64,000 nt of DNA from Ditylenchus dipsaci (Eukaryota; Nematoda; Chromadorea; Rhabditida; Anguinidae): the NCBI GenBank assembly GCA_004194705.1, contig SADC01001282.1, forward strand, positions 434,001 to 498,000, in the 5' to 3' direction. The notes beneath the pieces were generated by a model that was not told where the DNA came from, ran no database searches, and worked only from the letters and a program-made list of their open reading frames with translations. The position numbers were made by a program, and so were the translations under genes. Below are positions 43,646 to 54,854 of this stretch, one piece after another. Numbering within the stretch: the stretch's first letter is position 1; every line of letters begins with the position of its first letter.

Positions 43646-43882
43646 ACATACGACTCGATACACATTGTGACTCGATACACTTTTTTCAAATTCGCGCCTT
43701 CTGGTGCTCAGTTTGGGACACACGTTTGAGCCCATCCTAACATGCGCTGGCCTACCCGAAGCCTAAGCCTAAACTTAAAAATGAAAAAAATTGAAAAAAA
43801 ACATGCAAAAAACCCAAGTTTCAAAACGCGCCAATTCAAAAAAGTGTATCGAGTCACAATGTGTATCGAGTCGTCGTTTTAC
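43646..43882. mobile_element. Small TIR element, CGACTCGATACAC units
   Basis: CGACTCGATACACATTGTGA and an inverted partner ending TGTGTATCGAGTCG, with two TCGATACAC units per end. The layout is that of a miniature array-ended element. No duplication was identified. Confidence 0.6.
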
Positions 43883-44100
43883 CGTTTTCTCTTGTTTTGG
43901 TGACTTGCTGTCGTTATTTTTATATGAGTCTAATAAACATTCAAGGACAATGATGTCTTATCGGTGAATTTCGTGACTTATAGCTGTATGCAGGATCTTC
44001 AGCCAAAATTTTACTATTTCGCATAAATCTAAAATATGGCTCAATTGATTTGTAGTTGATCAAGCCAAATCTGTTTGCGAACAACCTTATAAATTAAATT

Positions 44101-45278
44101 ACCGTATTTCCTCTAATAGAAGCCCCCCTCCTATTATAAGCCCCCCTCTAATATAAGCCCCCTCTGGAGGTCATCCAAAATATAAAAGCCCCCCCTCTAA
44201 TATAAGCCCCCCCCTCTAGTGGGTATCCTGAAAATATAAGCCCCCTTTTTATATAAACCCCTTAATCAAATATTTTTTAGATAAACAGGTGCTGCTAAAC
44301 GTGGTAAAAGATACAAAGAGTGCCTTTATGTATTTGCCTATCACATCTTTCGAAGTGGATCGCTGGAATACTTGTGAATGAGTGAATTTCAAAGCAAAAA
44401 CTACATCGAGTGCTATTTTAGCGGGCATTTTGTTGGTTTAAAAAATTGCTTTACGCAGTAATCATCGGCAGAAAATCAGCAACAAACGATACAAAGTGAC
44501 GTCGGTTTACGTTTGAGGAACAAGAAAATAAGTCGGCAGCATAGGTCAGATAAAAAGAAGGCATAACGATATTTCGCAGAAAATTATCTTAATTTCGCAG
44601 CAAATTTTTGTCTCGCTTTTTTATTTTGATTTTCTAACCTTTTTTTGAAAATTACAGGGTGAGTCGAGAAATTCGAACACTTTTAATAAGCCATAACCTT
44701 TGTCTAGGACAAATTCCGAAATTCTGTAAACGCAGAACGACTCAATTTTTTATAGGAATTTCTTTGATATATAATGTGAAAAACACAATTTTCGCTTGAT
44801 CCCCCCATGTGGTTTGGCCTTGGCCATCCAGAGGCTATTCTCAGACATTCGGCAAAGTTATTACTCTAAATGAGAATTTAGCTACATAATGGTGTCAATA
44901 CTTTCAGAAAAAGTATATGTAAACTAATAGAAAAGGTAAAACAAAATTCGCTGAAAAATTAAGATATGCTGCGAAATTCCAATACGCCCAAAATAAATTT
45001 AGGTAGAACGCCTCCGAGAGAAACAGTGGGTAAACTATGAATATAGAATAAGTGCTTTTGATGTTTAAACGCTGTTTCAACAATGTTATGTGGAAAATTA
45101 GAAGCGATCAGAGGGTGGCGTAAAAAAATTATGACTAAAAATTTTTTCCGCGCCTTCGGCGCGGCGAGTTCAAAAAATAAAGGCCCCCCCTCTAATACAA
45201 GCCCCCCTCTAATATAAGCCCCCCTGGAGGCCATCCATAAAATAGAAGCCCCGGGGCTTCTAATAGAGGAAATACGGT
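44101..45278. mobile_element. ACCGTATTTCCTCTAATAGA element abutting SAE1
   Basis: 1178 bp with ACCGTATTTCCTCTAATAGA and its complement, and inner arms of TAAGCCCCCCTCTAATA. It contains a one-sided piece of the CAGGGTGAGTCGAG palindrome family (44655-44900). The right end stops 33 bp before the SAE1 start codon, so it probably provides or replaces SAE1 upstream sequence. Confidence 0.8.
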
Positions 45279-45311
45279 AACAATTTTATAATTTCGAAAA
45301 ATAGTGCAACA

Positions 45312-47684
45312 ATGTCAGCTGTTCAATGTTTGCCAACTGCGGTCGCCGGTGCAAGCTCTGCTAGCAAAACAGAAGAAATCAGCAAGGCTGAAGCGGAGCT
45401 CTACGATCGTCAAATTCGACTCTGGGGTCTCGAGGCTCAGAATAGGTTTATTTGTCTAATTTAGCTTCATATCTTGTCGAATGCTCTCGTTGTTCAGGCT
45501 TCGCAACGCATCTGTTCTATTGGTTGGAATGAGTGGGCTTGGTGCTGAAATCGCTAAAAATCTGATGCTTTCTGGTCTCAAATCTCTGACCATCATGGAT
45601 GACAAAAAGGTTGCTTTGCCATAACTTGCGATCATTTTACAATTGTTAATATTATATATCATATATTATAAATTTAGGTGACCCAGGATGATTATGCCTC
45701 GCAGTTTTTGCTGTCCCCAGAGTCCATTGGAGAAAATGTATGCTTTCCAAATTATTCTTAAATTTTTAACGAAGGAGGTTTGATTTTTCAGCGGGCTGAG
45801 TCGTCGAAGCAAAAGACTCAGGTGCTCAACCCGATGGTTGATTTGGTCGTTTCGGAGGAAAGCCTGGACTCACAGTCGATGAATTCTTCAGCAAATTTGA
45901 TTTGGTTATTATCATCGACCAAAAGTATCGACTGGTCACCAAGATCAATGATATTTGCCGCAAAAATGAAATTAAGTTAGTTGATTGTTGGTTAATTCAT
46001 CTAAAACAATGATTAAAAACAATGCATTTTGCAGGTTCCAAGCGGGAGGGGTTTTGGGTGGGTCGGATATGCATTCTCTGACTTTAACAATCACGCTTTC
46101 CTGGTGTAAGTAATTTTGCAAAAATTTGTCTTGTAAAACTCAGTGAAGAGTACTTTTAGAGACGATTTTGAAAAGTTTTGAAAGTTTCATTTATTTACAA
46201 GGTTTTTCCAAGAAAGTTGCTGGCTTAAAAACGGCCATAACTTTTTTTGGGCTATTGCCGAAATTTTGTTTTTGCCAATCAACTTTTGTTACCGTCATTC
46301 ACTTTGGCATGCAGTGTTAAAACACGAGTTTTACTTGGGTCTCTGTTGTTTGGACCCTGGACATACAGAGGCTATTTAAAGACCAGAGCCCAAACCACAT
46401 GGGGACCAAGTACAAATCGTGATTTTGACATTTGACATCAACAGTTATTGTCGGTGAGAAAAATTGATTAGTCAAGACAGAATTCCGTAAAACGCTGTAG
46501 TCAAAATTTTATGACAGCTATAAGCTAGAAAATTTTTATAAAAAACCCGAATATCAGTGTTCAAAGCTACGTTCACATAATGTGTCGACCTGAGTGTGAG
46601 ATTTGGGGTGTTTTTAACGCGGGAAGAACTGTACTTTTTTTCGTGACTAAAACTTTTTTTTGTTATTCCTAATTCGTAGCTAAGATTTAAGGTTCAAAAT
46701 GAGCCATTTACTAGCTATATGTGATATAAAAGTGTTAGCTAAAAATGCTTAGGTCCGCACTCAGGACCACACTCGGGATAAAAATAGAAATAACAGAAAA
46801 AAAGTTTTAGTCACGAAAAAAAGTACAGCTCTTCCCGCGTTAAAAACACCTTAAATCTCACACTCAGGTCAACACATTATGTGAACGTGGCTTTAGCTTG
46901 TCCAGATATTTTTTAGGCCCAAGCCAAAGCAGTCTGCTGATGTAGCAACTCTTGAAGATTCAGACGAAGAAGCGGAAGGAGGGCAGCCGCTTGCGAAGAA
47001 AAAGAAACTTAATGGGGCTGGCCAGGTTGACACTGTGACTTTGGAAGATGACGCTGAGCAGAAGATCAAAAAGGTCTTTTACATTAGTTTTATTTTATTT
47101 TTATCAGCTACTGTTTTTAGAATGTGAATTTCTCGAGTTTCGATCAAGCTTTCAATATGGACTGGTCCTCAAAACATTGTTCTCGCCGCATGAAGTCGTC
47201 TATTCCTCCTACCTTTTTTCAAATTCGAGGTTTTAATTTTTTCAGCTGGTTGTTTCGACTTGAACTTCTATGTGCGTTTTCAGCTCTCCTTCGTCTCTAT
47301 GATACTTCTCAAGAATTTACACTGGACAAATTAGTAGAGCAGTGGAAGGATGAATTAAATACGGCTAACTTGGACGAAGCTTCACAAAGAAATTCCCTAG
47401 AAGACTTCAAATTGTAAGTCGGTTATTATAGCTTTAGTGTTTATTGCTAAAACGATGTTAAATAAGCCTGTCTGACCCTCAACTTAGTCCCGTGTGTGCG
47501 ATTGTTGGTAGTATCATTGGGCAAGAAGCTATCAAGGTAAGTTGAATGAATAAAGTTAAATAATGTTTTAATGTTTAAAAATTTGCAGTCGATCTCTCAA
47601 AATGACCCACCTCTTAAAAATGTGTTCCTCTACTCGGCTCTGGACACTACCGGAATTGTTTGTGATCTCCCTCTGAAGCTCTAA
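45312..47684 (+). CDS. SAE1: SUMO-activating enzyme subunit 1 (AOS1/SAE1)
   Basis: Heterodimer partner of UBA2; adenylates SUMO before it passes to UBA2's cysteine and then UBC9. Exons: 45312-45445, 45498-45609, 45678-45737, 45792-45975, 46035-46105, 46917-47073, 47121-47229, 47284-47413, 47488-47536, 47589-47684; about 367 residues (human 346). Landmarks: LYDRQIRLWGLEAQNR, LVGMSGLGAEIAKNL (nucleotide-binding loop), NRAESSKQKTQVLNPMVDL-type helix, VDEFFSKFDLVIII, GWVGYAFSDF, a charged loop with AKKKKL (likely nuclear localisation), FNMDWSS, PVCAIVGSIIGQEAIK, DLPLKL end. Like other SAE1 proteins it has no catalytic cysteine domain. One base is missing in exon 4 (near 45868) and one in the TTTT of exon 5 (near 46048); the rest is intact. 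Intron 5 is enlarged to 811 bp by palindromes. AATAAA at 47742. Confidence 0.95.
46190..46900. repeat. Two palindromes inside SAE1 intron 5
   Basis: 46200-46560 is a diverged copy of the 49442-49815 palindrome (GCCATAACTTTTTTTGGGCT, CAAAACAC-type stem). 46566-46893 is a separate hairpin with arms GCTACGTTCACATAATGTGT and its complement, and CTTCCCGCGTTAAAAACACC. Both leave the splice sites untouched. Confidence 0.7.
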
Positions 47685-47741
47685 GAACCATATCTGCATA
47701 TATTTGACACTTTTTTTTTTCGTTCTGCCGTTACGTTGTTG

Positions 47742-47747
47742 AATAAA
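47742..47747 (+). terminator. AATAAA polyadenylation signal of SAE1
   Basis: AATAAA 58 bases after the SAE1 stop codon, in GTTGAATAAATTTTG. Confidence 0.7.
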
Positions 47748-47789
47748 TTTTGAATATGAAGATTGAGCGTTGTCCTTTTCGATGTTTTG

Positions 47790-48470
47790 CTCTATTCTAG
47801 CTTTTAAGGCTTACATTTAAGTGCGTTAGAGTTGATTTGTTTGAAAGTGTTCATCTTAGTTTTCGATACTCTGAGCGTTGTTCTCATAATAAGTATAACC
47901 GTGTATAATTCTTCTAGAGAGGGGAGGAGATGCGTTGTTTTGGGAATTTTCCGGGTTCAAACCCTAGGACATTGGCATGAATAAAGAAGAACAAAAAGTT
48001 GGATAAACGCTCGATTGCCCGTTCGAGGGTGAAACTACCAAAAGTTCCCCCCTCTCTTGCATTGAAAGTTTGTACACGGCTTTCAAATGGTCCAACAAGG
48101 TCCGAATTCGATTTTTAGTCGCGTTTGTACGCTGCAGCGGTAAAGTTTTGCCGTCACAGCATTTTGCATAGCGAAAATCGCAAGTTTTCTTGCAATCACG
48201 AGCTCGACGATATGAAAACGCCAAAATTTATATTTTTCATAAATATTTTTACTCTAAAGGGTAGTCATGTATCTGCTCTACAAAACTGATAGAAAAACTA
48301 GAATTCCTAGAAATTAAAAAAGTTGGTGATTTTTTGTGAAAAGTTGTTATAAAAAGTGTACGAAGTGTTTTTTTTGCACTTAAAGGAGCATGACCGTGCA
48401 TTTCTAAAAGTAATGGCGGTTTTTTTTGCGCTCGATAAGAGGTCGCAAAAGTGCGTCTTTTGTTAGTTGG
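47790..48470. other. Non-repetitive spacer, nothing recognised
   Basis: About 680 bases after SAE1. A box B-like GGGTTCAAACCC lies at about 47953-47964, without a convincing box A. No reading frame with protein character was found on either strand. Confidence 0.4.
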
Positions 48471-48848
48471 GCATGTAAACAAACTTGCACGAGCGGCGCC
48501 AAGGGTGAGCGGCGGCTAAAATCCATACTTTAGAGCGGCGCCGCTGCCGCGGAATTTTCAAAATGATCGTTGCTGCCGGGACTTTAATAGGGTGGCCGCC
48601 GCTGGCGCCGCCGCTTAGCTTTTTTAATGCCGCCGCTGCGACAGCTGCCGCTACCGGCGCCGCTATTGTTTTGCATCGATGTTCACGCGAAAAACTTTTT
48701 CGTCCAAATTTAAGCAAAAATAAAGTGATATATGTAACAGAAAGTAAAATACAAAAATTTCTGCAGGAAAGCTATATATCCGTTGAAATTTTCAGCCGCC
48801 GCTAGGGCCGGCGCCGCTCATAGCGGCACCGTCGCAGCGCCGCCGATA

Positions 48849-50356
48849 CAGTGGAGTCTCGCTAGTCCGGCACCCCTCAGGACCTGTCCTTGGGTGCCGG
48901 ATTAGCGAGGGTGCTTCCAGATGACCCCCACTTGGCGTCATTTTCGGGTTATGCGAAGCTTTCATTTTGCATATATTTATTAGAAAGAGATGTCTTTATG
49001 TCAAGCGTAGACCGTACATAGAAAAGCACTGAAGATTTATCAGGTTGGTCAGAAAGTTCGCAACTACCCATAAACACATTTGTTTTGACCTTTTTAAACA
49101 GAACCGCCTTTTAACCTTTCTTAAATTATAACGATTCAATAAAAAATAAATCATTCATAATTATTCAGTAACAAGTTAACCATTTTAATCATCTTGTTCC
49201 ATAACTATCCACCATCGACGAATGAAATCCGTCAAGCCGCAACATTGAAACAACGAAAAATTGTAGCATTCTGAACCATCCTGGAATGTCTTCAAAATTT
49301 AGAGTCTAACTGTTGGTTTTAGTAATTAACTGCTTTAATGCGAGTAAAAGATATTTTTGTGAAGGAGAAAACAATAAAATGCAAAAAAATAAACAAAATT
49401 TGACTTTTTGGATAGGGAGACCAGGGTAGAGTCCCTTACATACATGGTGTTTCAAGAAATTCGCCGGTTTTGAAATGGGCATAACTTTTTTCAAAGATTT
49501 CTTTAATTCCGTTTCTTTAATTGCTGTTCTTGCCAATCGTTTTCTCTTGATGGGCGATTATATTTAGTGTGTAGTGTCAAAACACGATTTTGCTTGGTCC
49601 CTTGTGGTTCTGATCCTGGTCCATGGGTGGCCCCTGGATGGCTAAATCCCGAACCACAGTGGGGGGCAAGCAATAATCTTGTTTTTGACATTATACACTG
49701 AACGAAATTACCCGTCAATAGAAATTGATCTGTGAAAACAAAATTTCGGAAAACGGCCTGTAAAAAAAGTTATGCTCATTTTAAACCGGCAAATTTCTTT
49801 AAACACTATCTATATTGGTGTATTCTACGAGTCCTGGTTTCTTTTTTAGCAAATTCAATTCATCGATGGGATTTAATTACAAAACACGAAGAAAACAACT
49901 CCTTGGATAAATAATTTGGTAACGTAGCGCTATGATTTTAAAAAAGGTTCAAACGAATTGCCAAAACTCAAAGACAAATACGTTTAGGGGTGGTCGCGAA
50001 CTTTCGGACAACCTGATATTTCAGACGAAATTTAACAATCGAAAATCACATTAAACCATTAAAAAAATCTGTTAATTCACTCTGTGGTTATTTCTTAAGC
50101 TGTTCTTTGCAGAAAAAGTCTTCCAATTGAGACCATTGAAACAAAATATTGATACAAATGATGTTTAATTAATTTATTTAATACGACTGCCGGATTACTG
50201 AGGGTTAGTTAATCGGGAGTGTTCAGTGTTTGAGTGCCGGATTACCGGAGTGCCGGATTGTCGTGGGTGAACATTGAAGGTTTTCTTCGGCGGCCAACCA
50301 AACTAAGCTCGTGGTGTCGGATTAGCTAGGGGTGCCGGATTAGCGAGACTCGACTG
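48849..50356. mobile_element. pogo-like element, TA duplication
   Basis: CAGTGGAGTCTCGCTAGTCC to TAGCGAGACTCGACTG, with repeats of GGTGCCGGATTA inside both ends, flanked by TA at 48847-48848 and 50357-50358. No transposase remains. Inside, a mariner-like pair CAGGTTGGTCAGAAAGTTCG (49040) and CGAACTTTCGGACAACCTG (about 50000) is itself split by the palindrome 49442-49815. Confidence 0.75.
49442..49815. repeat. Palindrome, GGGCATAACTTTTTTCAAAG arms
   Basis: The left arm (AAGAAATTCGCCGGTTTTGA, AGTGTCAAAACACGATTTTG, TTGTGGTTCTGATCC) is mirrored in the right arm. Diverged relatives lie in SAE1 intron 5, at 44655-44900 and at 60770-60920. Probably a CAGGGTG-type Tc1/mariner MITE family. Confidence 0.65.
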
Positions 50357-51272
50357 TATAAATATCAAGTCAGCCACTGCCGCGAGCGGCGCCGCTGTTA
50401 CACTGCCGCCGCCGCTCTAATTTGATTATTGCTCGCCGCTGCCGCGCCGCAGCCGCTAGTTCTTTGGTCGCGTGCAAGTATGCCTGTAAATAGTTGCCGC
50501 CGGGATTGAAGCTATAATTGAATTCTAATCTCAGTTGTTTTGTAAACATTTAATCGTCTAGGATTGAGACTAAACTTTAGGGCTCTAGGTGAATTCATCA
50601 AGGTGAATTCATCCAAGGTGAATTCATCCAAAGGTGAATTCATTCAAAGGTGAATTCATCCAACGGTGAATTCATCCAATTTTTGTCCCGACACGATTTC
50701 TTTTAAATACGGTTTAAAATTCTGTTTTCTCGTCAGTGTTTGTGTTGTTGCATTTTTGTTGTAATTTTTCGTGTTTTTCATGATCTCTTTAATTTATTTA
50801 CTAAAAAAGGCGCCCCGGTCAAAGGCCGGTGCTAGAACTTTGGGTGCCACATGTGCTTTAGCTTGGTTAGCCCCCCCCCACCCTGGATACGGACCTGTTC
50901 CTGCGCACTCGCTTCTAGGTACTTCCTCTTTAGTACTACCTCTTATTTACCCATACTTGAGACACTCCATCTGAGCGCCACTACCTCATAACCACCTGTT
51001 GGGCATGACGACCTGGGTGACACTACCTGGAGAAATGTATATTCACACCTGGGTACCACTTCCTGCTCAGCCCCATCTCATGGCTTGGTTACAATGGCAT
51101 GTCGATGTCGAAGGTGGTTACAGTGACGTGTCGAAGTCGATGTCGAAGTCTATGTCGATGTCGAAGTCTATGTCGATGTCGAAGTAGGCTTTTTAATATA
51201 GATTTCGGAATTTGAAATCGTTCGAATTTTTTTCTTCTGCTTCGACAAGAGCTAGGTTTTTAACAGTCAAAT

Positions 51273-51524
51273 ACCGTATTTCCTGTAATAAGGCGGCATG
51301 CCGCCTTATTTTTCAAACCCCTGAAAATCCAAAAAACTCGAATTCAATCTGGAGATTTTTGGGTGCTCAACAAAATCTAAAAATTAGAATCGGTATAGCT
51401 CGTGGGAGTTAAGAAAACGCATCAAACAGATGGCCAAAATATTTACTCTGCTTCGAGATACAGACCCTCGAAGTTGGGGGTGCCGCCTTATTAGAGGGTG
51501 CCGCCTTATTACAGGAAATACGGT
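51273..51524. mobile_element. ACCGTATTTCCTGTAATAAG MITE
   Basis: ACCGTATTTCCTGTAATAAG and its complement, inner arms GGCGGCATGCCGCC and GGGTGCCGCCTTATTA. Same terminus as the MITEs at 15817 and 44101. Confidence 0.8.
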
Positions 51525-52149
51525 ACAATTATTTTTTACTCATCTGGTGCGGAATTTCATGCGCTATCTTTTGTGCTATAAAATTTTTAAAAAAGGCAAT
51601 GAAAAAACGTCTACCGAATTGATTTTTCAGAACTACATCGCATTTTTCTTTGCACTTCGACATGGACTTCGACAGGGACTTCAACATGCCTTTATTTTCT
51701 AGTCTTTTATGATTTTCAACATCAGAGAGACCGTATGTCCTGAAAGTATATTCTTGTGCAGAATTTTACGCTGAACACGATGGTGGAAAAAAAAATTCAC
51801 AAAAAGTCATTGTATGGTGGTCTGTTGCCCTTCTGAACCGACCAAGTAACGATTTTTGCCTATGCAACTTGAACAAAGAGATAGACCGTGCAAATTTTTT
51901 AAGGCTCAAATTGTTTTATCACCTCAAATTATTCTTTATCCCCTGAAATTTGAATTTCGGGCAAATTATTTTTCACCCAATTATTTCTTTGGGTGTACCG
52001 AAGAATTTAAAGAAATATTTGCTTAAAGGCACATTTGCTTGAAATAATTTGGCTAAAGACACACTTGGTAAAACAAAATTTTGGTAAAGGCCTTTTTCTG
52101 GTTCCTTTTGTTTCACAGGTATGATGACAATACGGTATTTTGGAAATGC

Positions 52150-52221
52150 AGGTACGTGGAATCGAACATGTGACCTTAAACATTTACCCCATCACGTTAA
52201 CCACTGCACTACGAACTCGAT
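52150..52221 (-). repeat. tRNA-like sequence with good A and B boxes
   Basis: On the minus strand, TAGTGCAGTGGTTAACG (box A, complement of 52195-52211) and TGTTCGATTCC (box B, complement of 52158-52168) both match consensus. Seven-base acceptor pairing is not evident, so a tRNA-derived SINE or tRNA pseudogene is likelier than a working tRNA. Confidence 0.5.
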
Positions 52222-52777
52222 TGCATGAAACCCCAAGTGCGTCCACCCTCCAGTGCAAGTCATTATTTTGAACATTTTCATCTAATTAACCCACTTGGAT
52301 AGTATCTAAACCACGTGTATGGTATTCTTTGCACCCATAGGGGTTCGAACGGCGGTATCCTGAAATTTAAGCGGCATTTTGCATTTGAAAAATTAAAATT
52401 TCTTAAAAATAAAAAATAAGCCATTTTTCCAACTTTAAATTGTGTGGGGAATTGGGTTGTTAAGCCCAAATTGCAATTTTACACACCCAACTCTGATACC
52501 TGGCGTAGGTGTCACCTGGCCAGGTGGATGTCCACCTGGATGGCCTAAAAATAAAAAAGTTCGCCGCTATTCCATTGTACCCCACCCCCCCCCCAAAAAG
52601 CTATTCCAGTGTTTTCAGGTTTTTAGGTCTGTACCCAAAATTAAACCGAACTGAAGAAGATGTAGCCTAACAAACAAGATATTAATCAAAACAACTACTT
52701 AGCAAACACGCTTAGCAAATCGACCACTTAGCAAATCGCCGCTTAAATTTCGGGGTACCGCCATTCGAACCATCAAC

Positions 52778-53062
52778 TAGAGTAGTTCACGGTCGGTTAA
52801 TTGGGCCTTACCCGGTTTTCGGTTAACCGGGATTTTGGCTACCCGGTTTTCGGTTACGGTTTTTCAGTTTTTTTCGGTCGGTTAACCGGCCTGTACCCGG
52901 TTTTCGGTTTTTTTTTGTCGCAAATTAACCGAAATTTTGCTGTACCCGGTTTTCGGTTTTCCCGGTTTTTTTGTACCCGGTTTTTCGGTCGGTTTTTTTT
53001 GGCCAAATACCCGGTCGGTCGGTTAACCGACCGGGTCGGTTAACCGACCGTGAACTACTCTA
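52778..53062. mobile_element. hAT-type MITE, 8-bp duplication CCATCAAC
   Basis: TIRs TAGAGTAGTTCACGGTCGG and complement; interior of GGTTAACCGACC/TACCCGGTTTTCGG repeats. CCATCAAC on both sides (52770-52777 and 53063-53070). Confidence 0.85.
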
Positions 53063-53524
53063 CCATCAACCTCAGTTTTGAAAATTTTTGGTGGTCGTAC
53101 TTGGATCATTTTTTTTTCTTTTTGGGTTCTGAAACTTGTTTTGTGGACTGATTCGGACACGCTGAAGATGGTTGATAACAGTGAAATAAGGTTTTGTATG
53201 GTTTTTTTCGAGTATCGGGATACAATTGATTTTACCAAAACTCGCTTCTACCAAAACTCGAAAAATACATGAGAAAACGGCATTTTACCTCTATCAAACC
53301 ATCTTCAGCATGCCCGAATCAATCCAGAAAACAGATTTTGGAGGCTAAAAAAGTAAAAATTTTTGCTCCTGGTGACATCCACTTGGTTTGGATGGACTTA
53401 AAAATTTAAATTCACGCATAAATTTCTCAAAACCGAGGTTGATGGTTCGAACCCTTATGGGTGCAAAGTCTATTTCACACATTTTGCACCGACAATACCA
53501 AGAATATTTGGCTGCTTCGCGGCC

Positions 53525-53958
53525 CAGTGTTTTCAAAACTCATCCTCAACTTTTAGCCTCAACTTTTTTAACATCGCCTGTAAATGTCATTTTTTATTTC
53601 TTTTTGGTAAGCTGTTTGATACGTTTTGTTCAGCATTAAAAGTTGAGGATAGGGGATAGAGAAAAAAAATTCAGCCCCGTTTTCCGCCAAAAAAATCGAT
53701 AAAAAACTGCCTGAAGGTAAAAATTCCCATTGCTAAACTCAACCGGTTGAGTTTAGCAAATTTTCAACTTCAGGCAATTTTTTATCGATTTTTTTGGCGG
53801 AAAACGGGGCTGAGTTTTTTTCTCTATCCCCTAGCCTCAACTTTTAATGCTGAACAAAACGTATCAAACAGATTTCCAAAAAGAAATAAAAAATGACATT
53901 TACAGGCGATGTTAAAAAAGTTGAGGCTAAAAGTTGAGGATGAGTTTTGAAAACACTG
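53525..53958. mobile_element. hAT-type palindromic MITE, duplication TCGCGGCC
   Basis: 434-bp near-perfect hairpin, CAGTGTTTTCAAAACTCATC to its complement, turning at AACTCAACCGGTTGAGTT. TCGCGGCC on both sides (53517-53524 and 53959-53966). CAGTG-type ends with 8-bp duplications are characteristic of hAT. Confidence 0.9.
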
Positions 53959-54329
53959 TCGCGGCCGAAGACCAGCACATTACCCATTGCAAGGGATGGG
54001 GTGAAAAAACTCAAGGGAACCGAAAAAGGTAGGCTCAGAGAAAATACTCTTTGGAGGGGCTTTTACGCTTTGATGCTATCCAAGTGGGTTAGGTAGTTAA
54101 AAAAGTTCAAAATAATGCCTTCTTCTTGAAGATAATAAAAGAAAAACAATAAAAAATATATGAAAAATATGATGTGGTGACCGATTCTTATTATGGTGAC
54201 CGATTTCCCATTGTAACCACCTTCGACTTCGACATCGACATGCCATTGTAACCACGGGTCAGTATCCCTCCTAAATACTCCCTGTTAGTGGCGCAGCTGC
54301 GTTGTCGCTTTTCGTTAGGTGTTGACTGT

Positions 54330-54670
54330 TTAGGCCAAATACGGATGGATCGGGCGTACCACGTGGTGTAGGGTCCAGTTTGGTGCTCCGTCGTCCATCC
54401 TGACCGTTCAAGTTATCCACATGGTTTCAATGGCCATTTTGGTGGTTCGAGTAAATGTACGTGATTTGGGGTTTATTCTCGTGCCTCATGGTTAATCCTA
54501 GTGATTCAATTGTAACCACATAGTTCGGGGTCCATCGAGGTGGTTTAAGTGTTGATTCATAGTGTTTCAGAGTTCATCTTGGTGTTTTAGGGTTCATTTG
54601 GTGCTTCCCGGTCCATCTCGGTGGTTCGGGTGTATTTTCGTGGCTTTTGGTCTATCATGGTGGTTGGACC
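54330..54670 (+). repeat. Degenerate tandem repeat, GTGGTTCGGGTCCATC type
   Basis: About ten degenerate units of 25-40 bp with the recurring words GTGGTTCGGGT, GGTCCATC and GTGTTTCAGGGTTCATC. GC content and base composition differ from the flanks. No frame runs through it. Confidence 0.5.
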
Positions 54671-54702
54671 ATAACTACCCTACCTGCACTCTTATGAAAA
54701 AT

Positions 54703-54769
54703 GTTAGAGTTGTATAAATTAAAATTGTTAGAGTTGTATAAATTAAAATTGTTAGAATTGTATAAATTG
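54703..54769 (+). repeat. 24-bp tandem repeat, about 2.8 copies
   Basis: Unit GTTAGAGTTGTATAAATT plus AAAATT, repeated head to tail; the third copy has GAATT for GAGTT and is cut short. Confidence 0.85.
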
Positions 54770-54854
54770 GTTGGTTGTAATGTCAATAGAATAGGCGGAA
54801 CTAAAAATATTTAAAGAAAACGTGTCAAGACAAAAATATTGGATGAATTCACAT

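Larger units (their letters stand above)
48480..50481. mobile_element. Array-ended element, GCGGCGCCGC arrays, 9-bp duplication
   Basis: Both ends (48490-48845 and 50370-50465) are packed with GCGGCGCCGCT/GCCGCCGCTGCC, very GC-rich in an AT-rich window. Outer ends CAAACTTGCACGAG and CGTGCAAGTAT. Flanks GCATGTAAA (48471-48479) and GCCTGTAAA (50482-50490): 9 bp with one difference. The pogo-type element 48849-50356 is nested inside. Confidence 0.75.
51087..54258. mobile_element. TIR pair with ATGTCGATGTCGAAG repeats
   Basis: Left GGTTACAATGGCATGTCGAT then GTCGAAGTCGATGTCGAAG tandem units (51100-51187); right CTTCGACTTCGACATCGACA then GCCATTGTAACCAC (54221-54258). No target duplication was found. 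It contains the elements at 51273, 52778 and 53525. Confidence 0.65.

Noticed and set aside
47940..47975. tRNA gene 3' half (GGGTTCAAACCC)
   Set aside because: No matching box A or acceptor stem within 100 bases upstream on the same strand.
51100..51187. Short CRISPR-like or minisatellite array (ATGTCGAAGTCG)
   Set aside because: Units are contiguous without spacers and have an inverted partner at 54221-54258, so they are transposon-end repeats.
52150..52221. Functional tRNA gene
   Set aside because: Box A and B are good but I could not pair a seven-base acceptor stem or a normal anticodon arm; kept only as a tRNA-like repeat.
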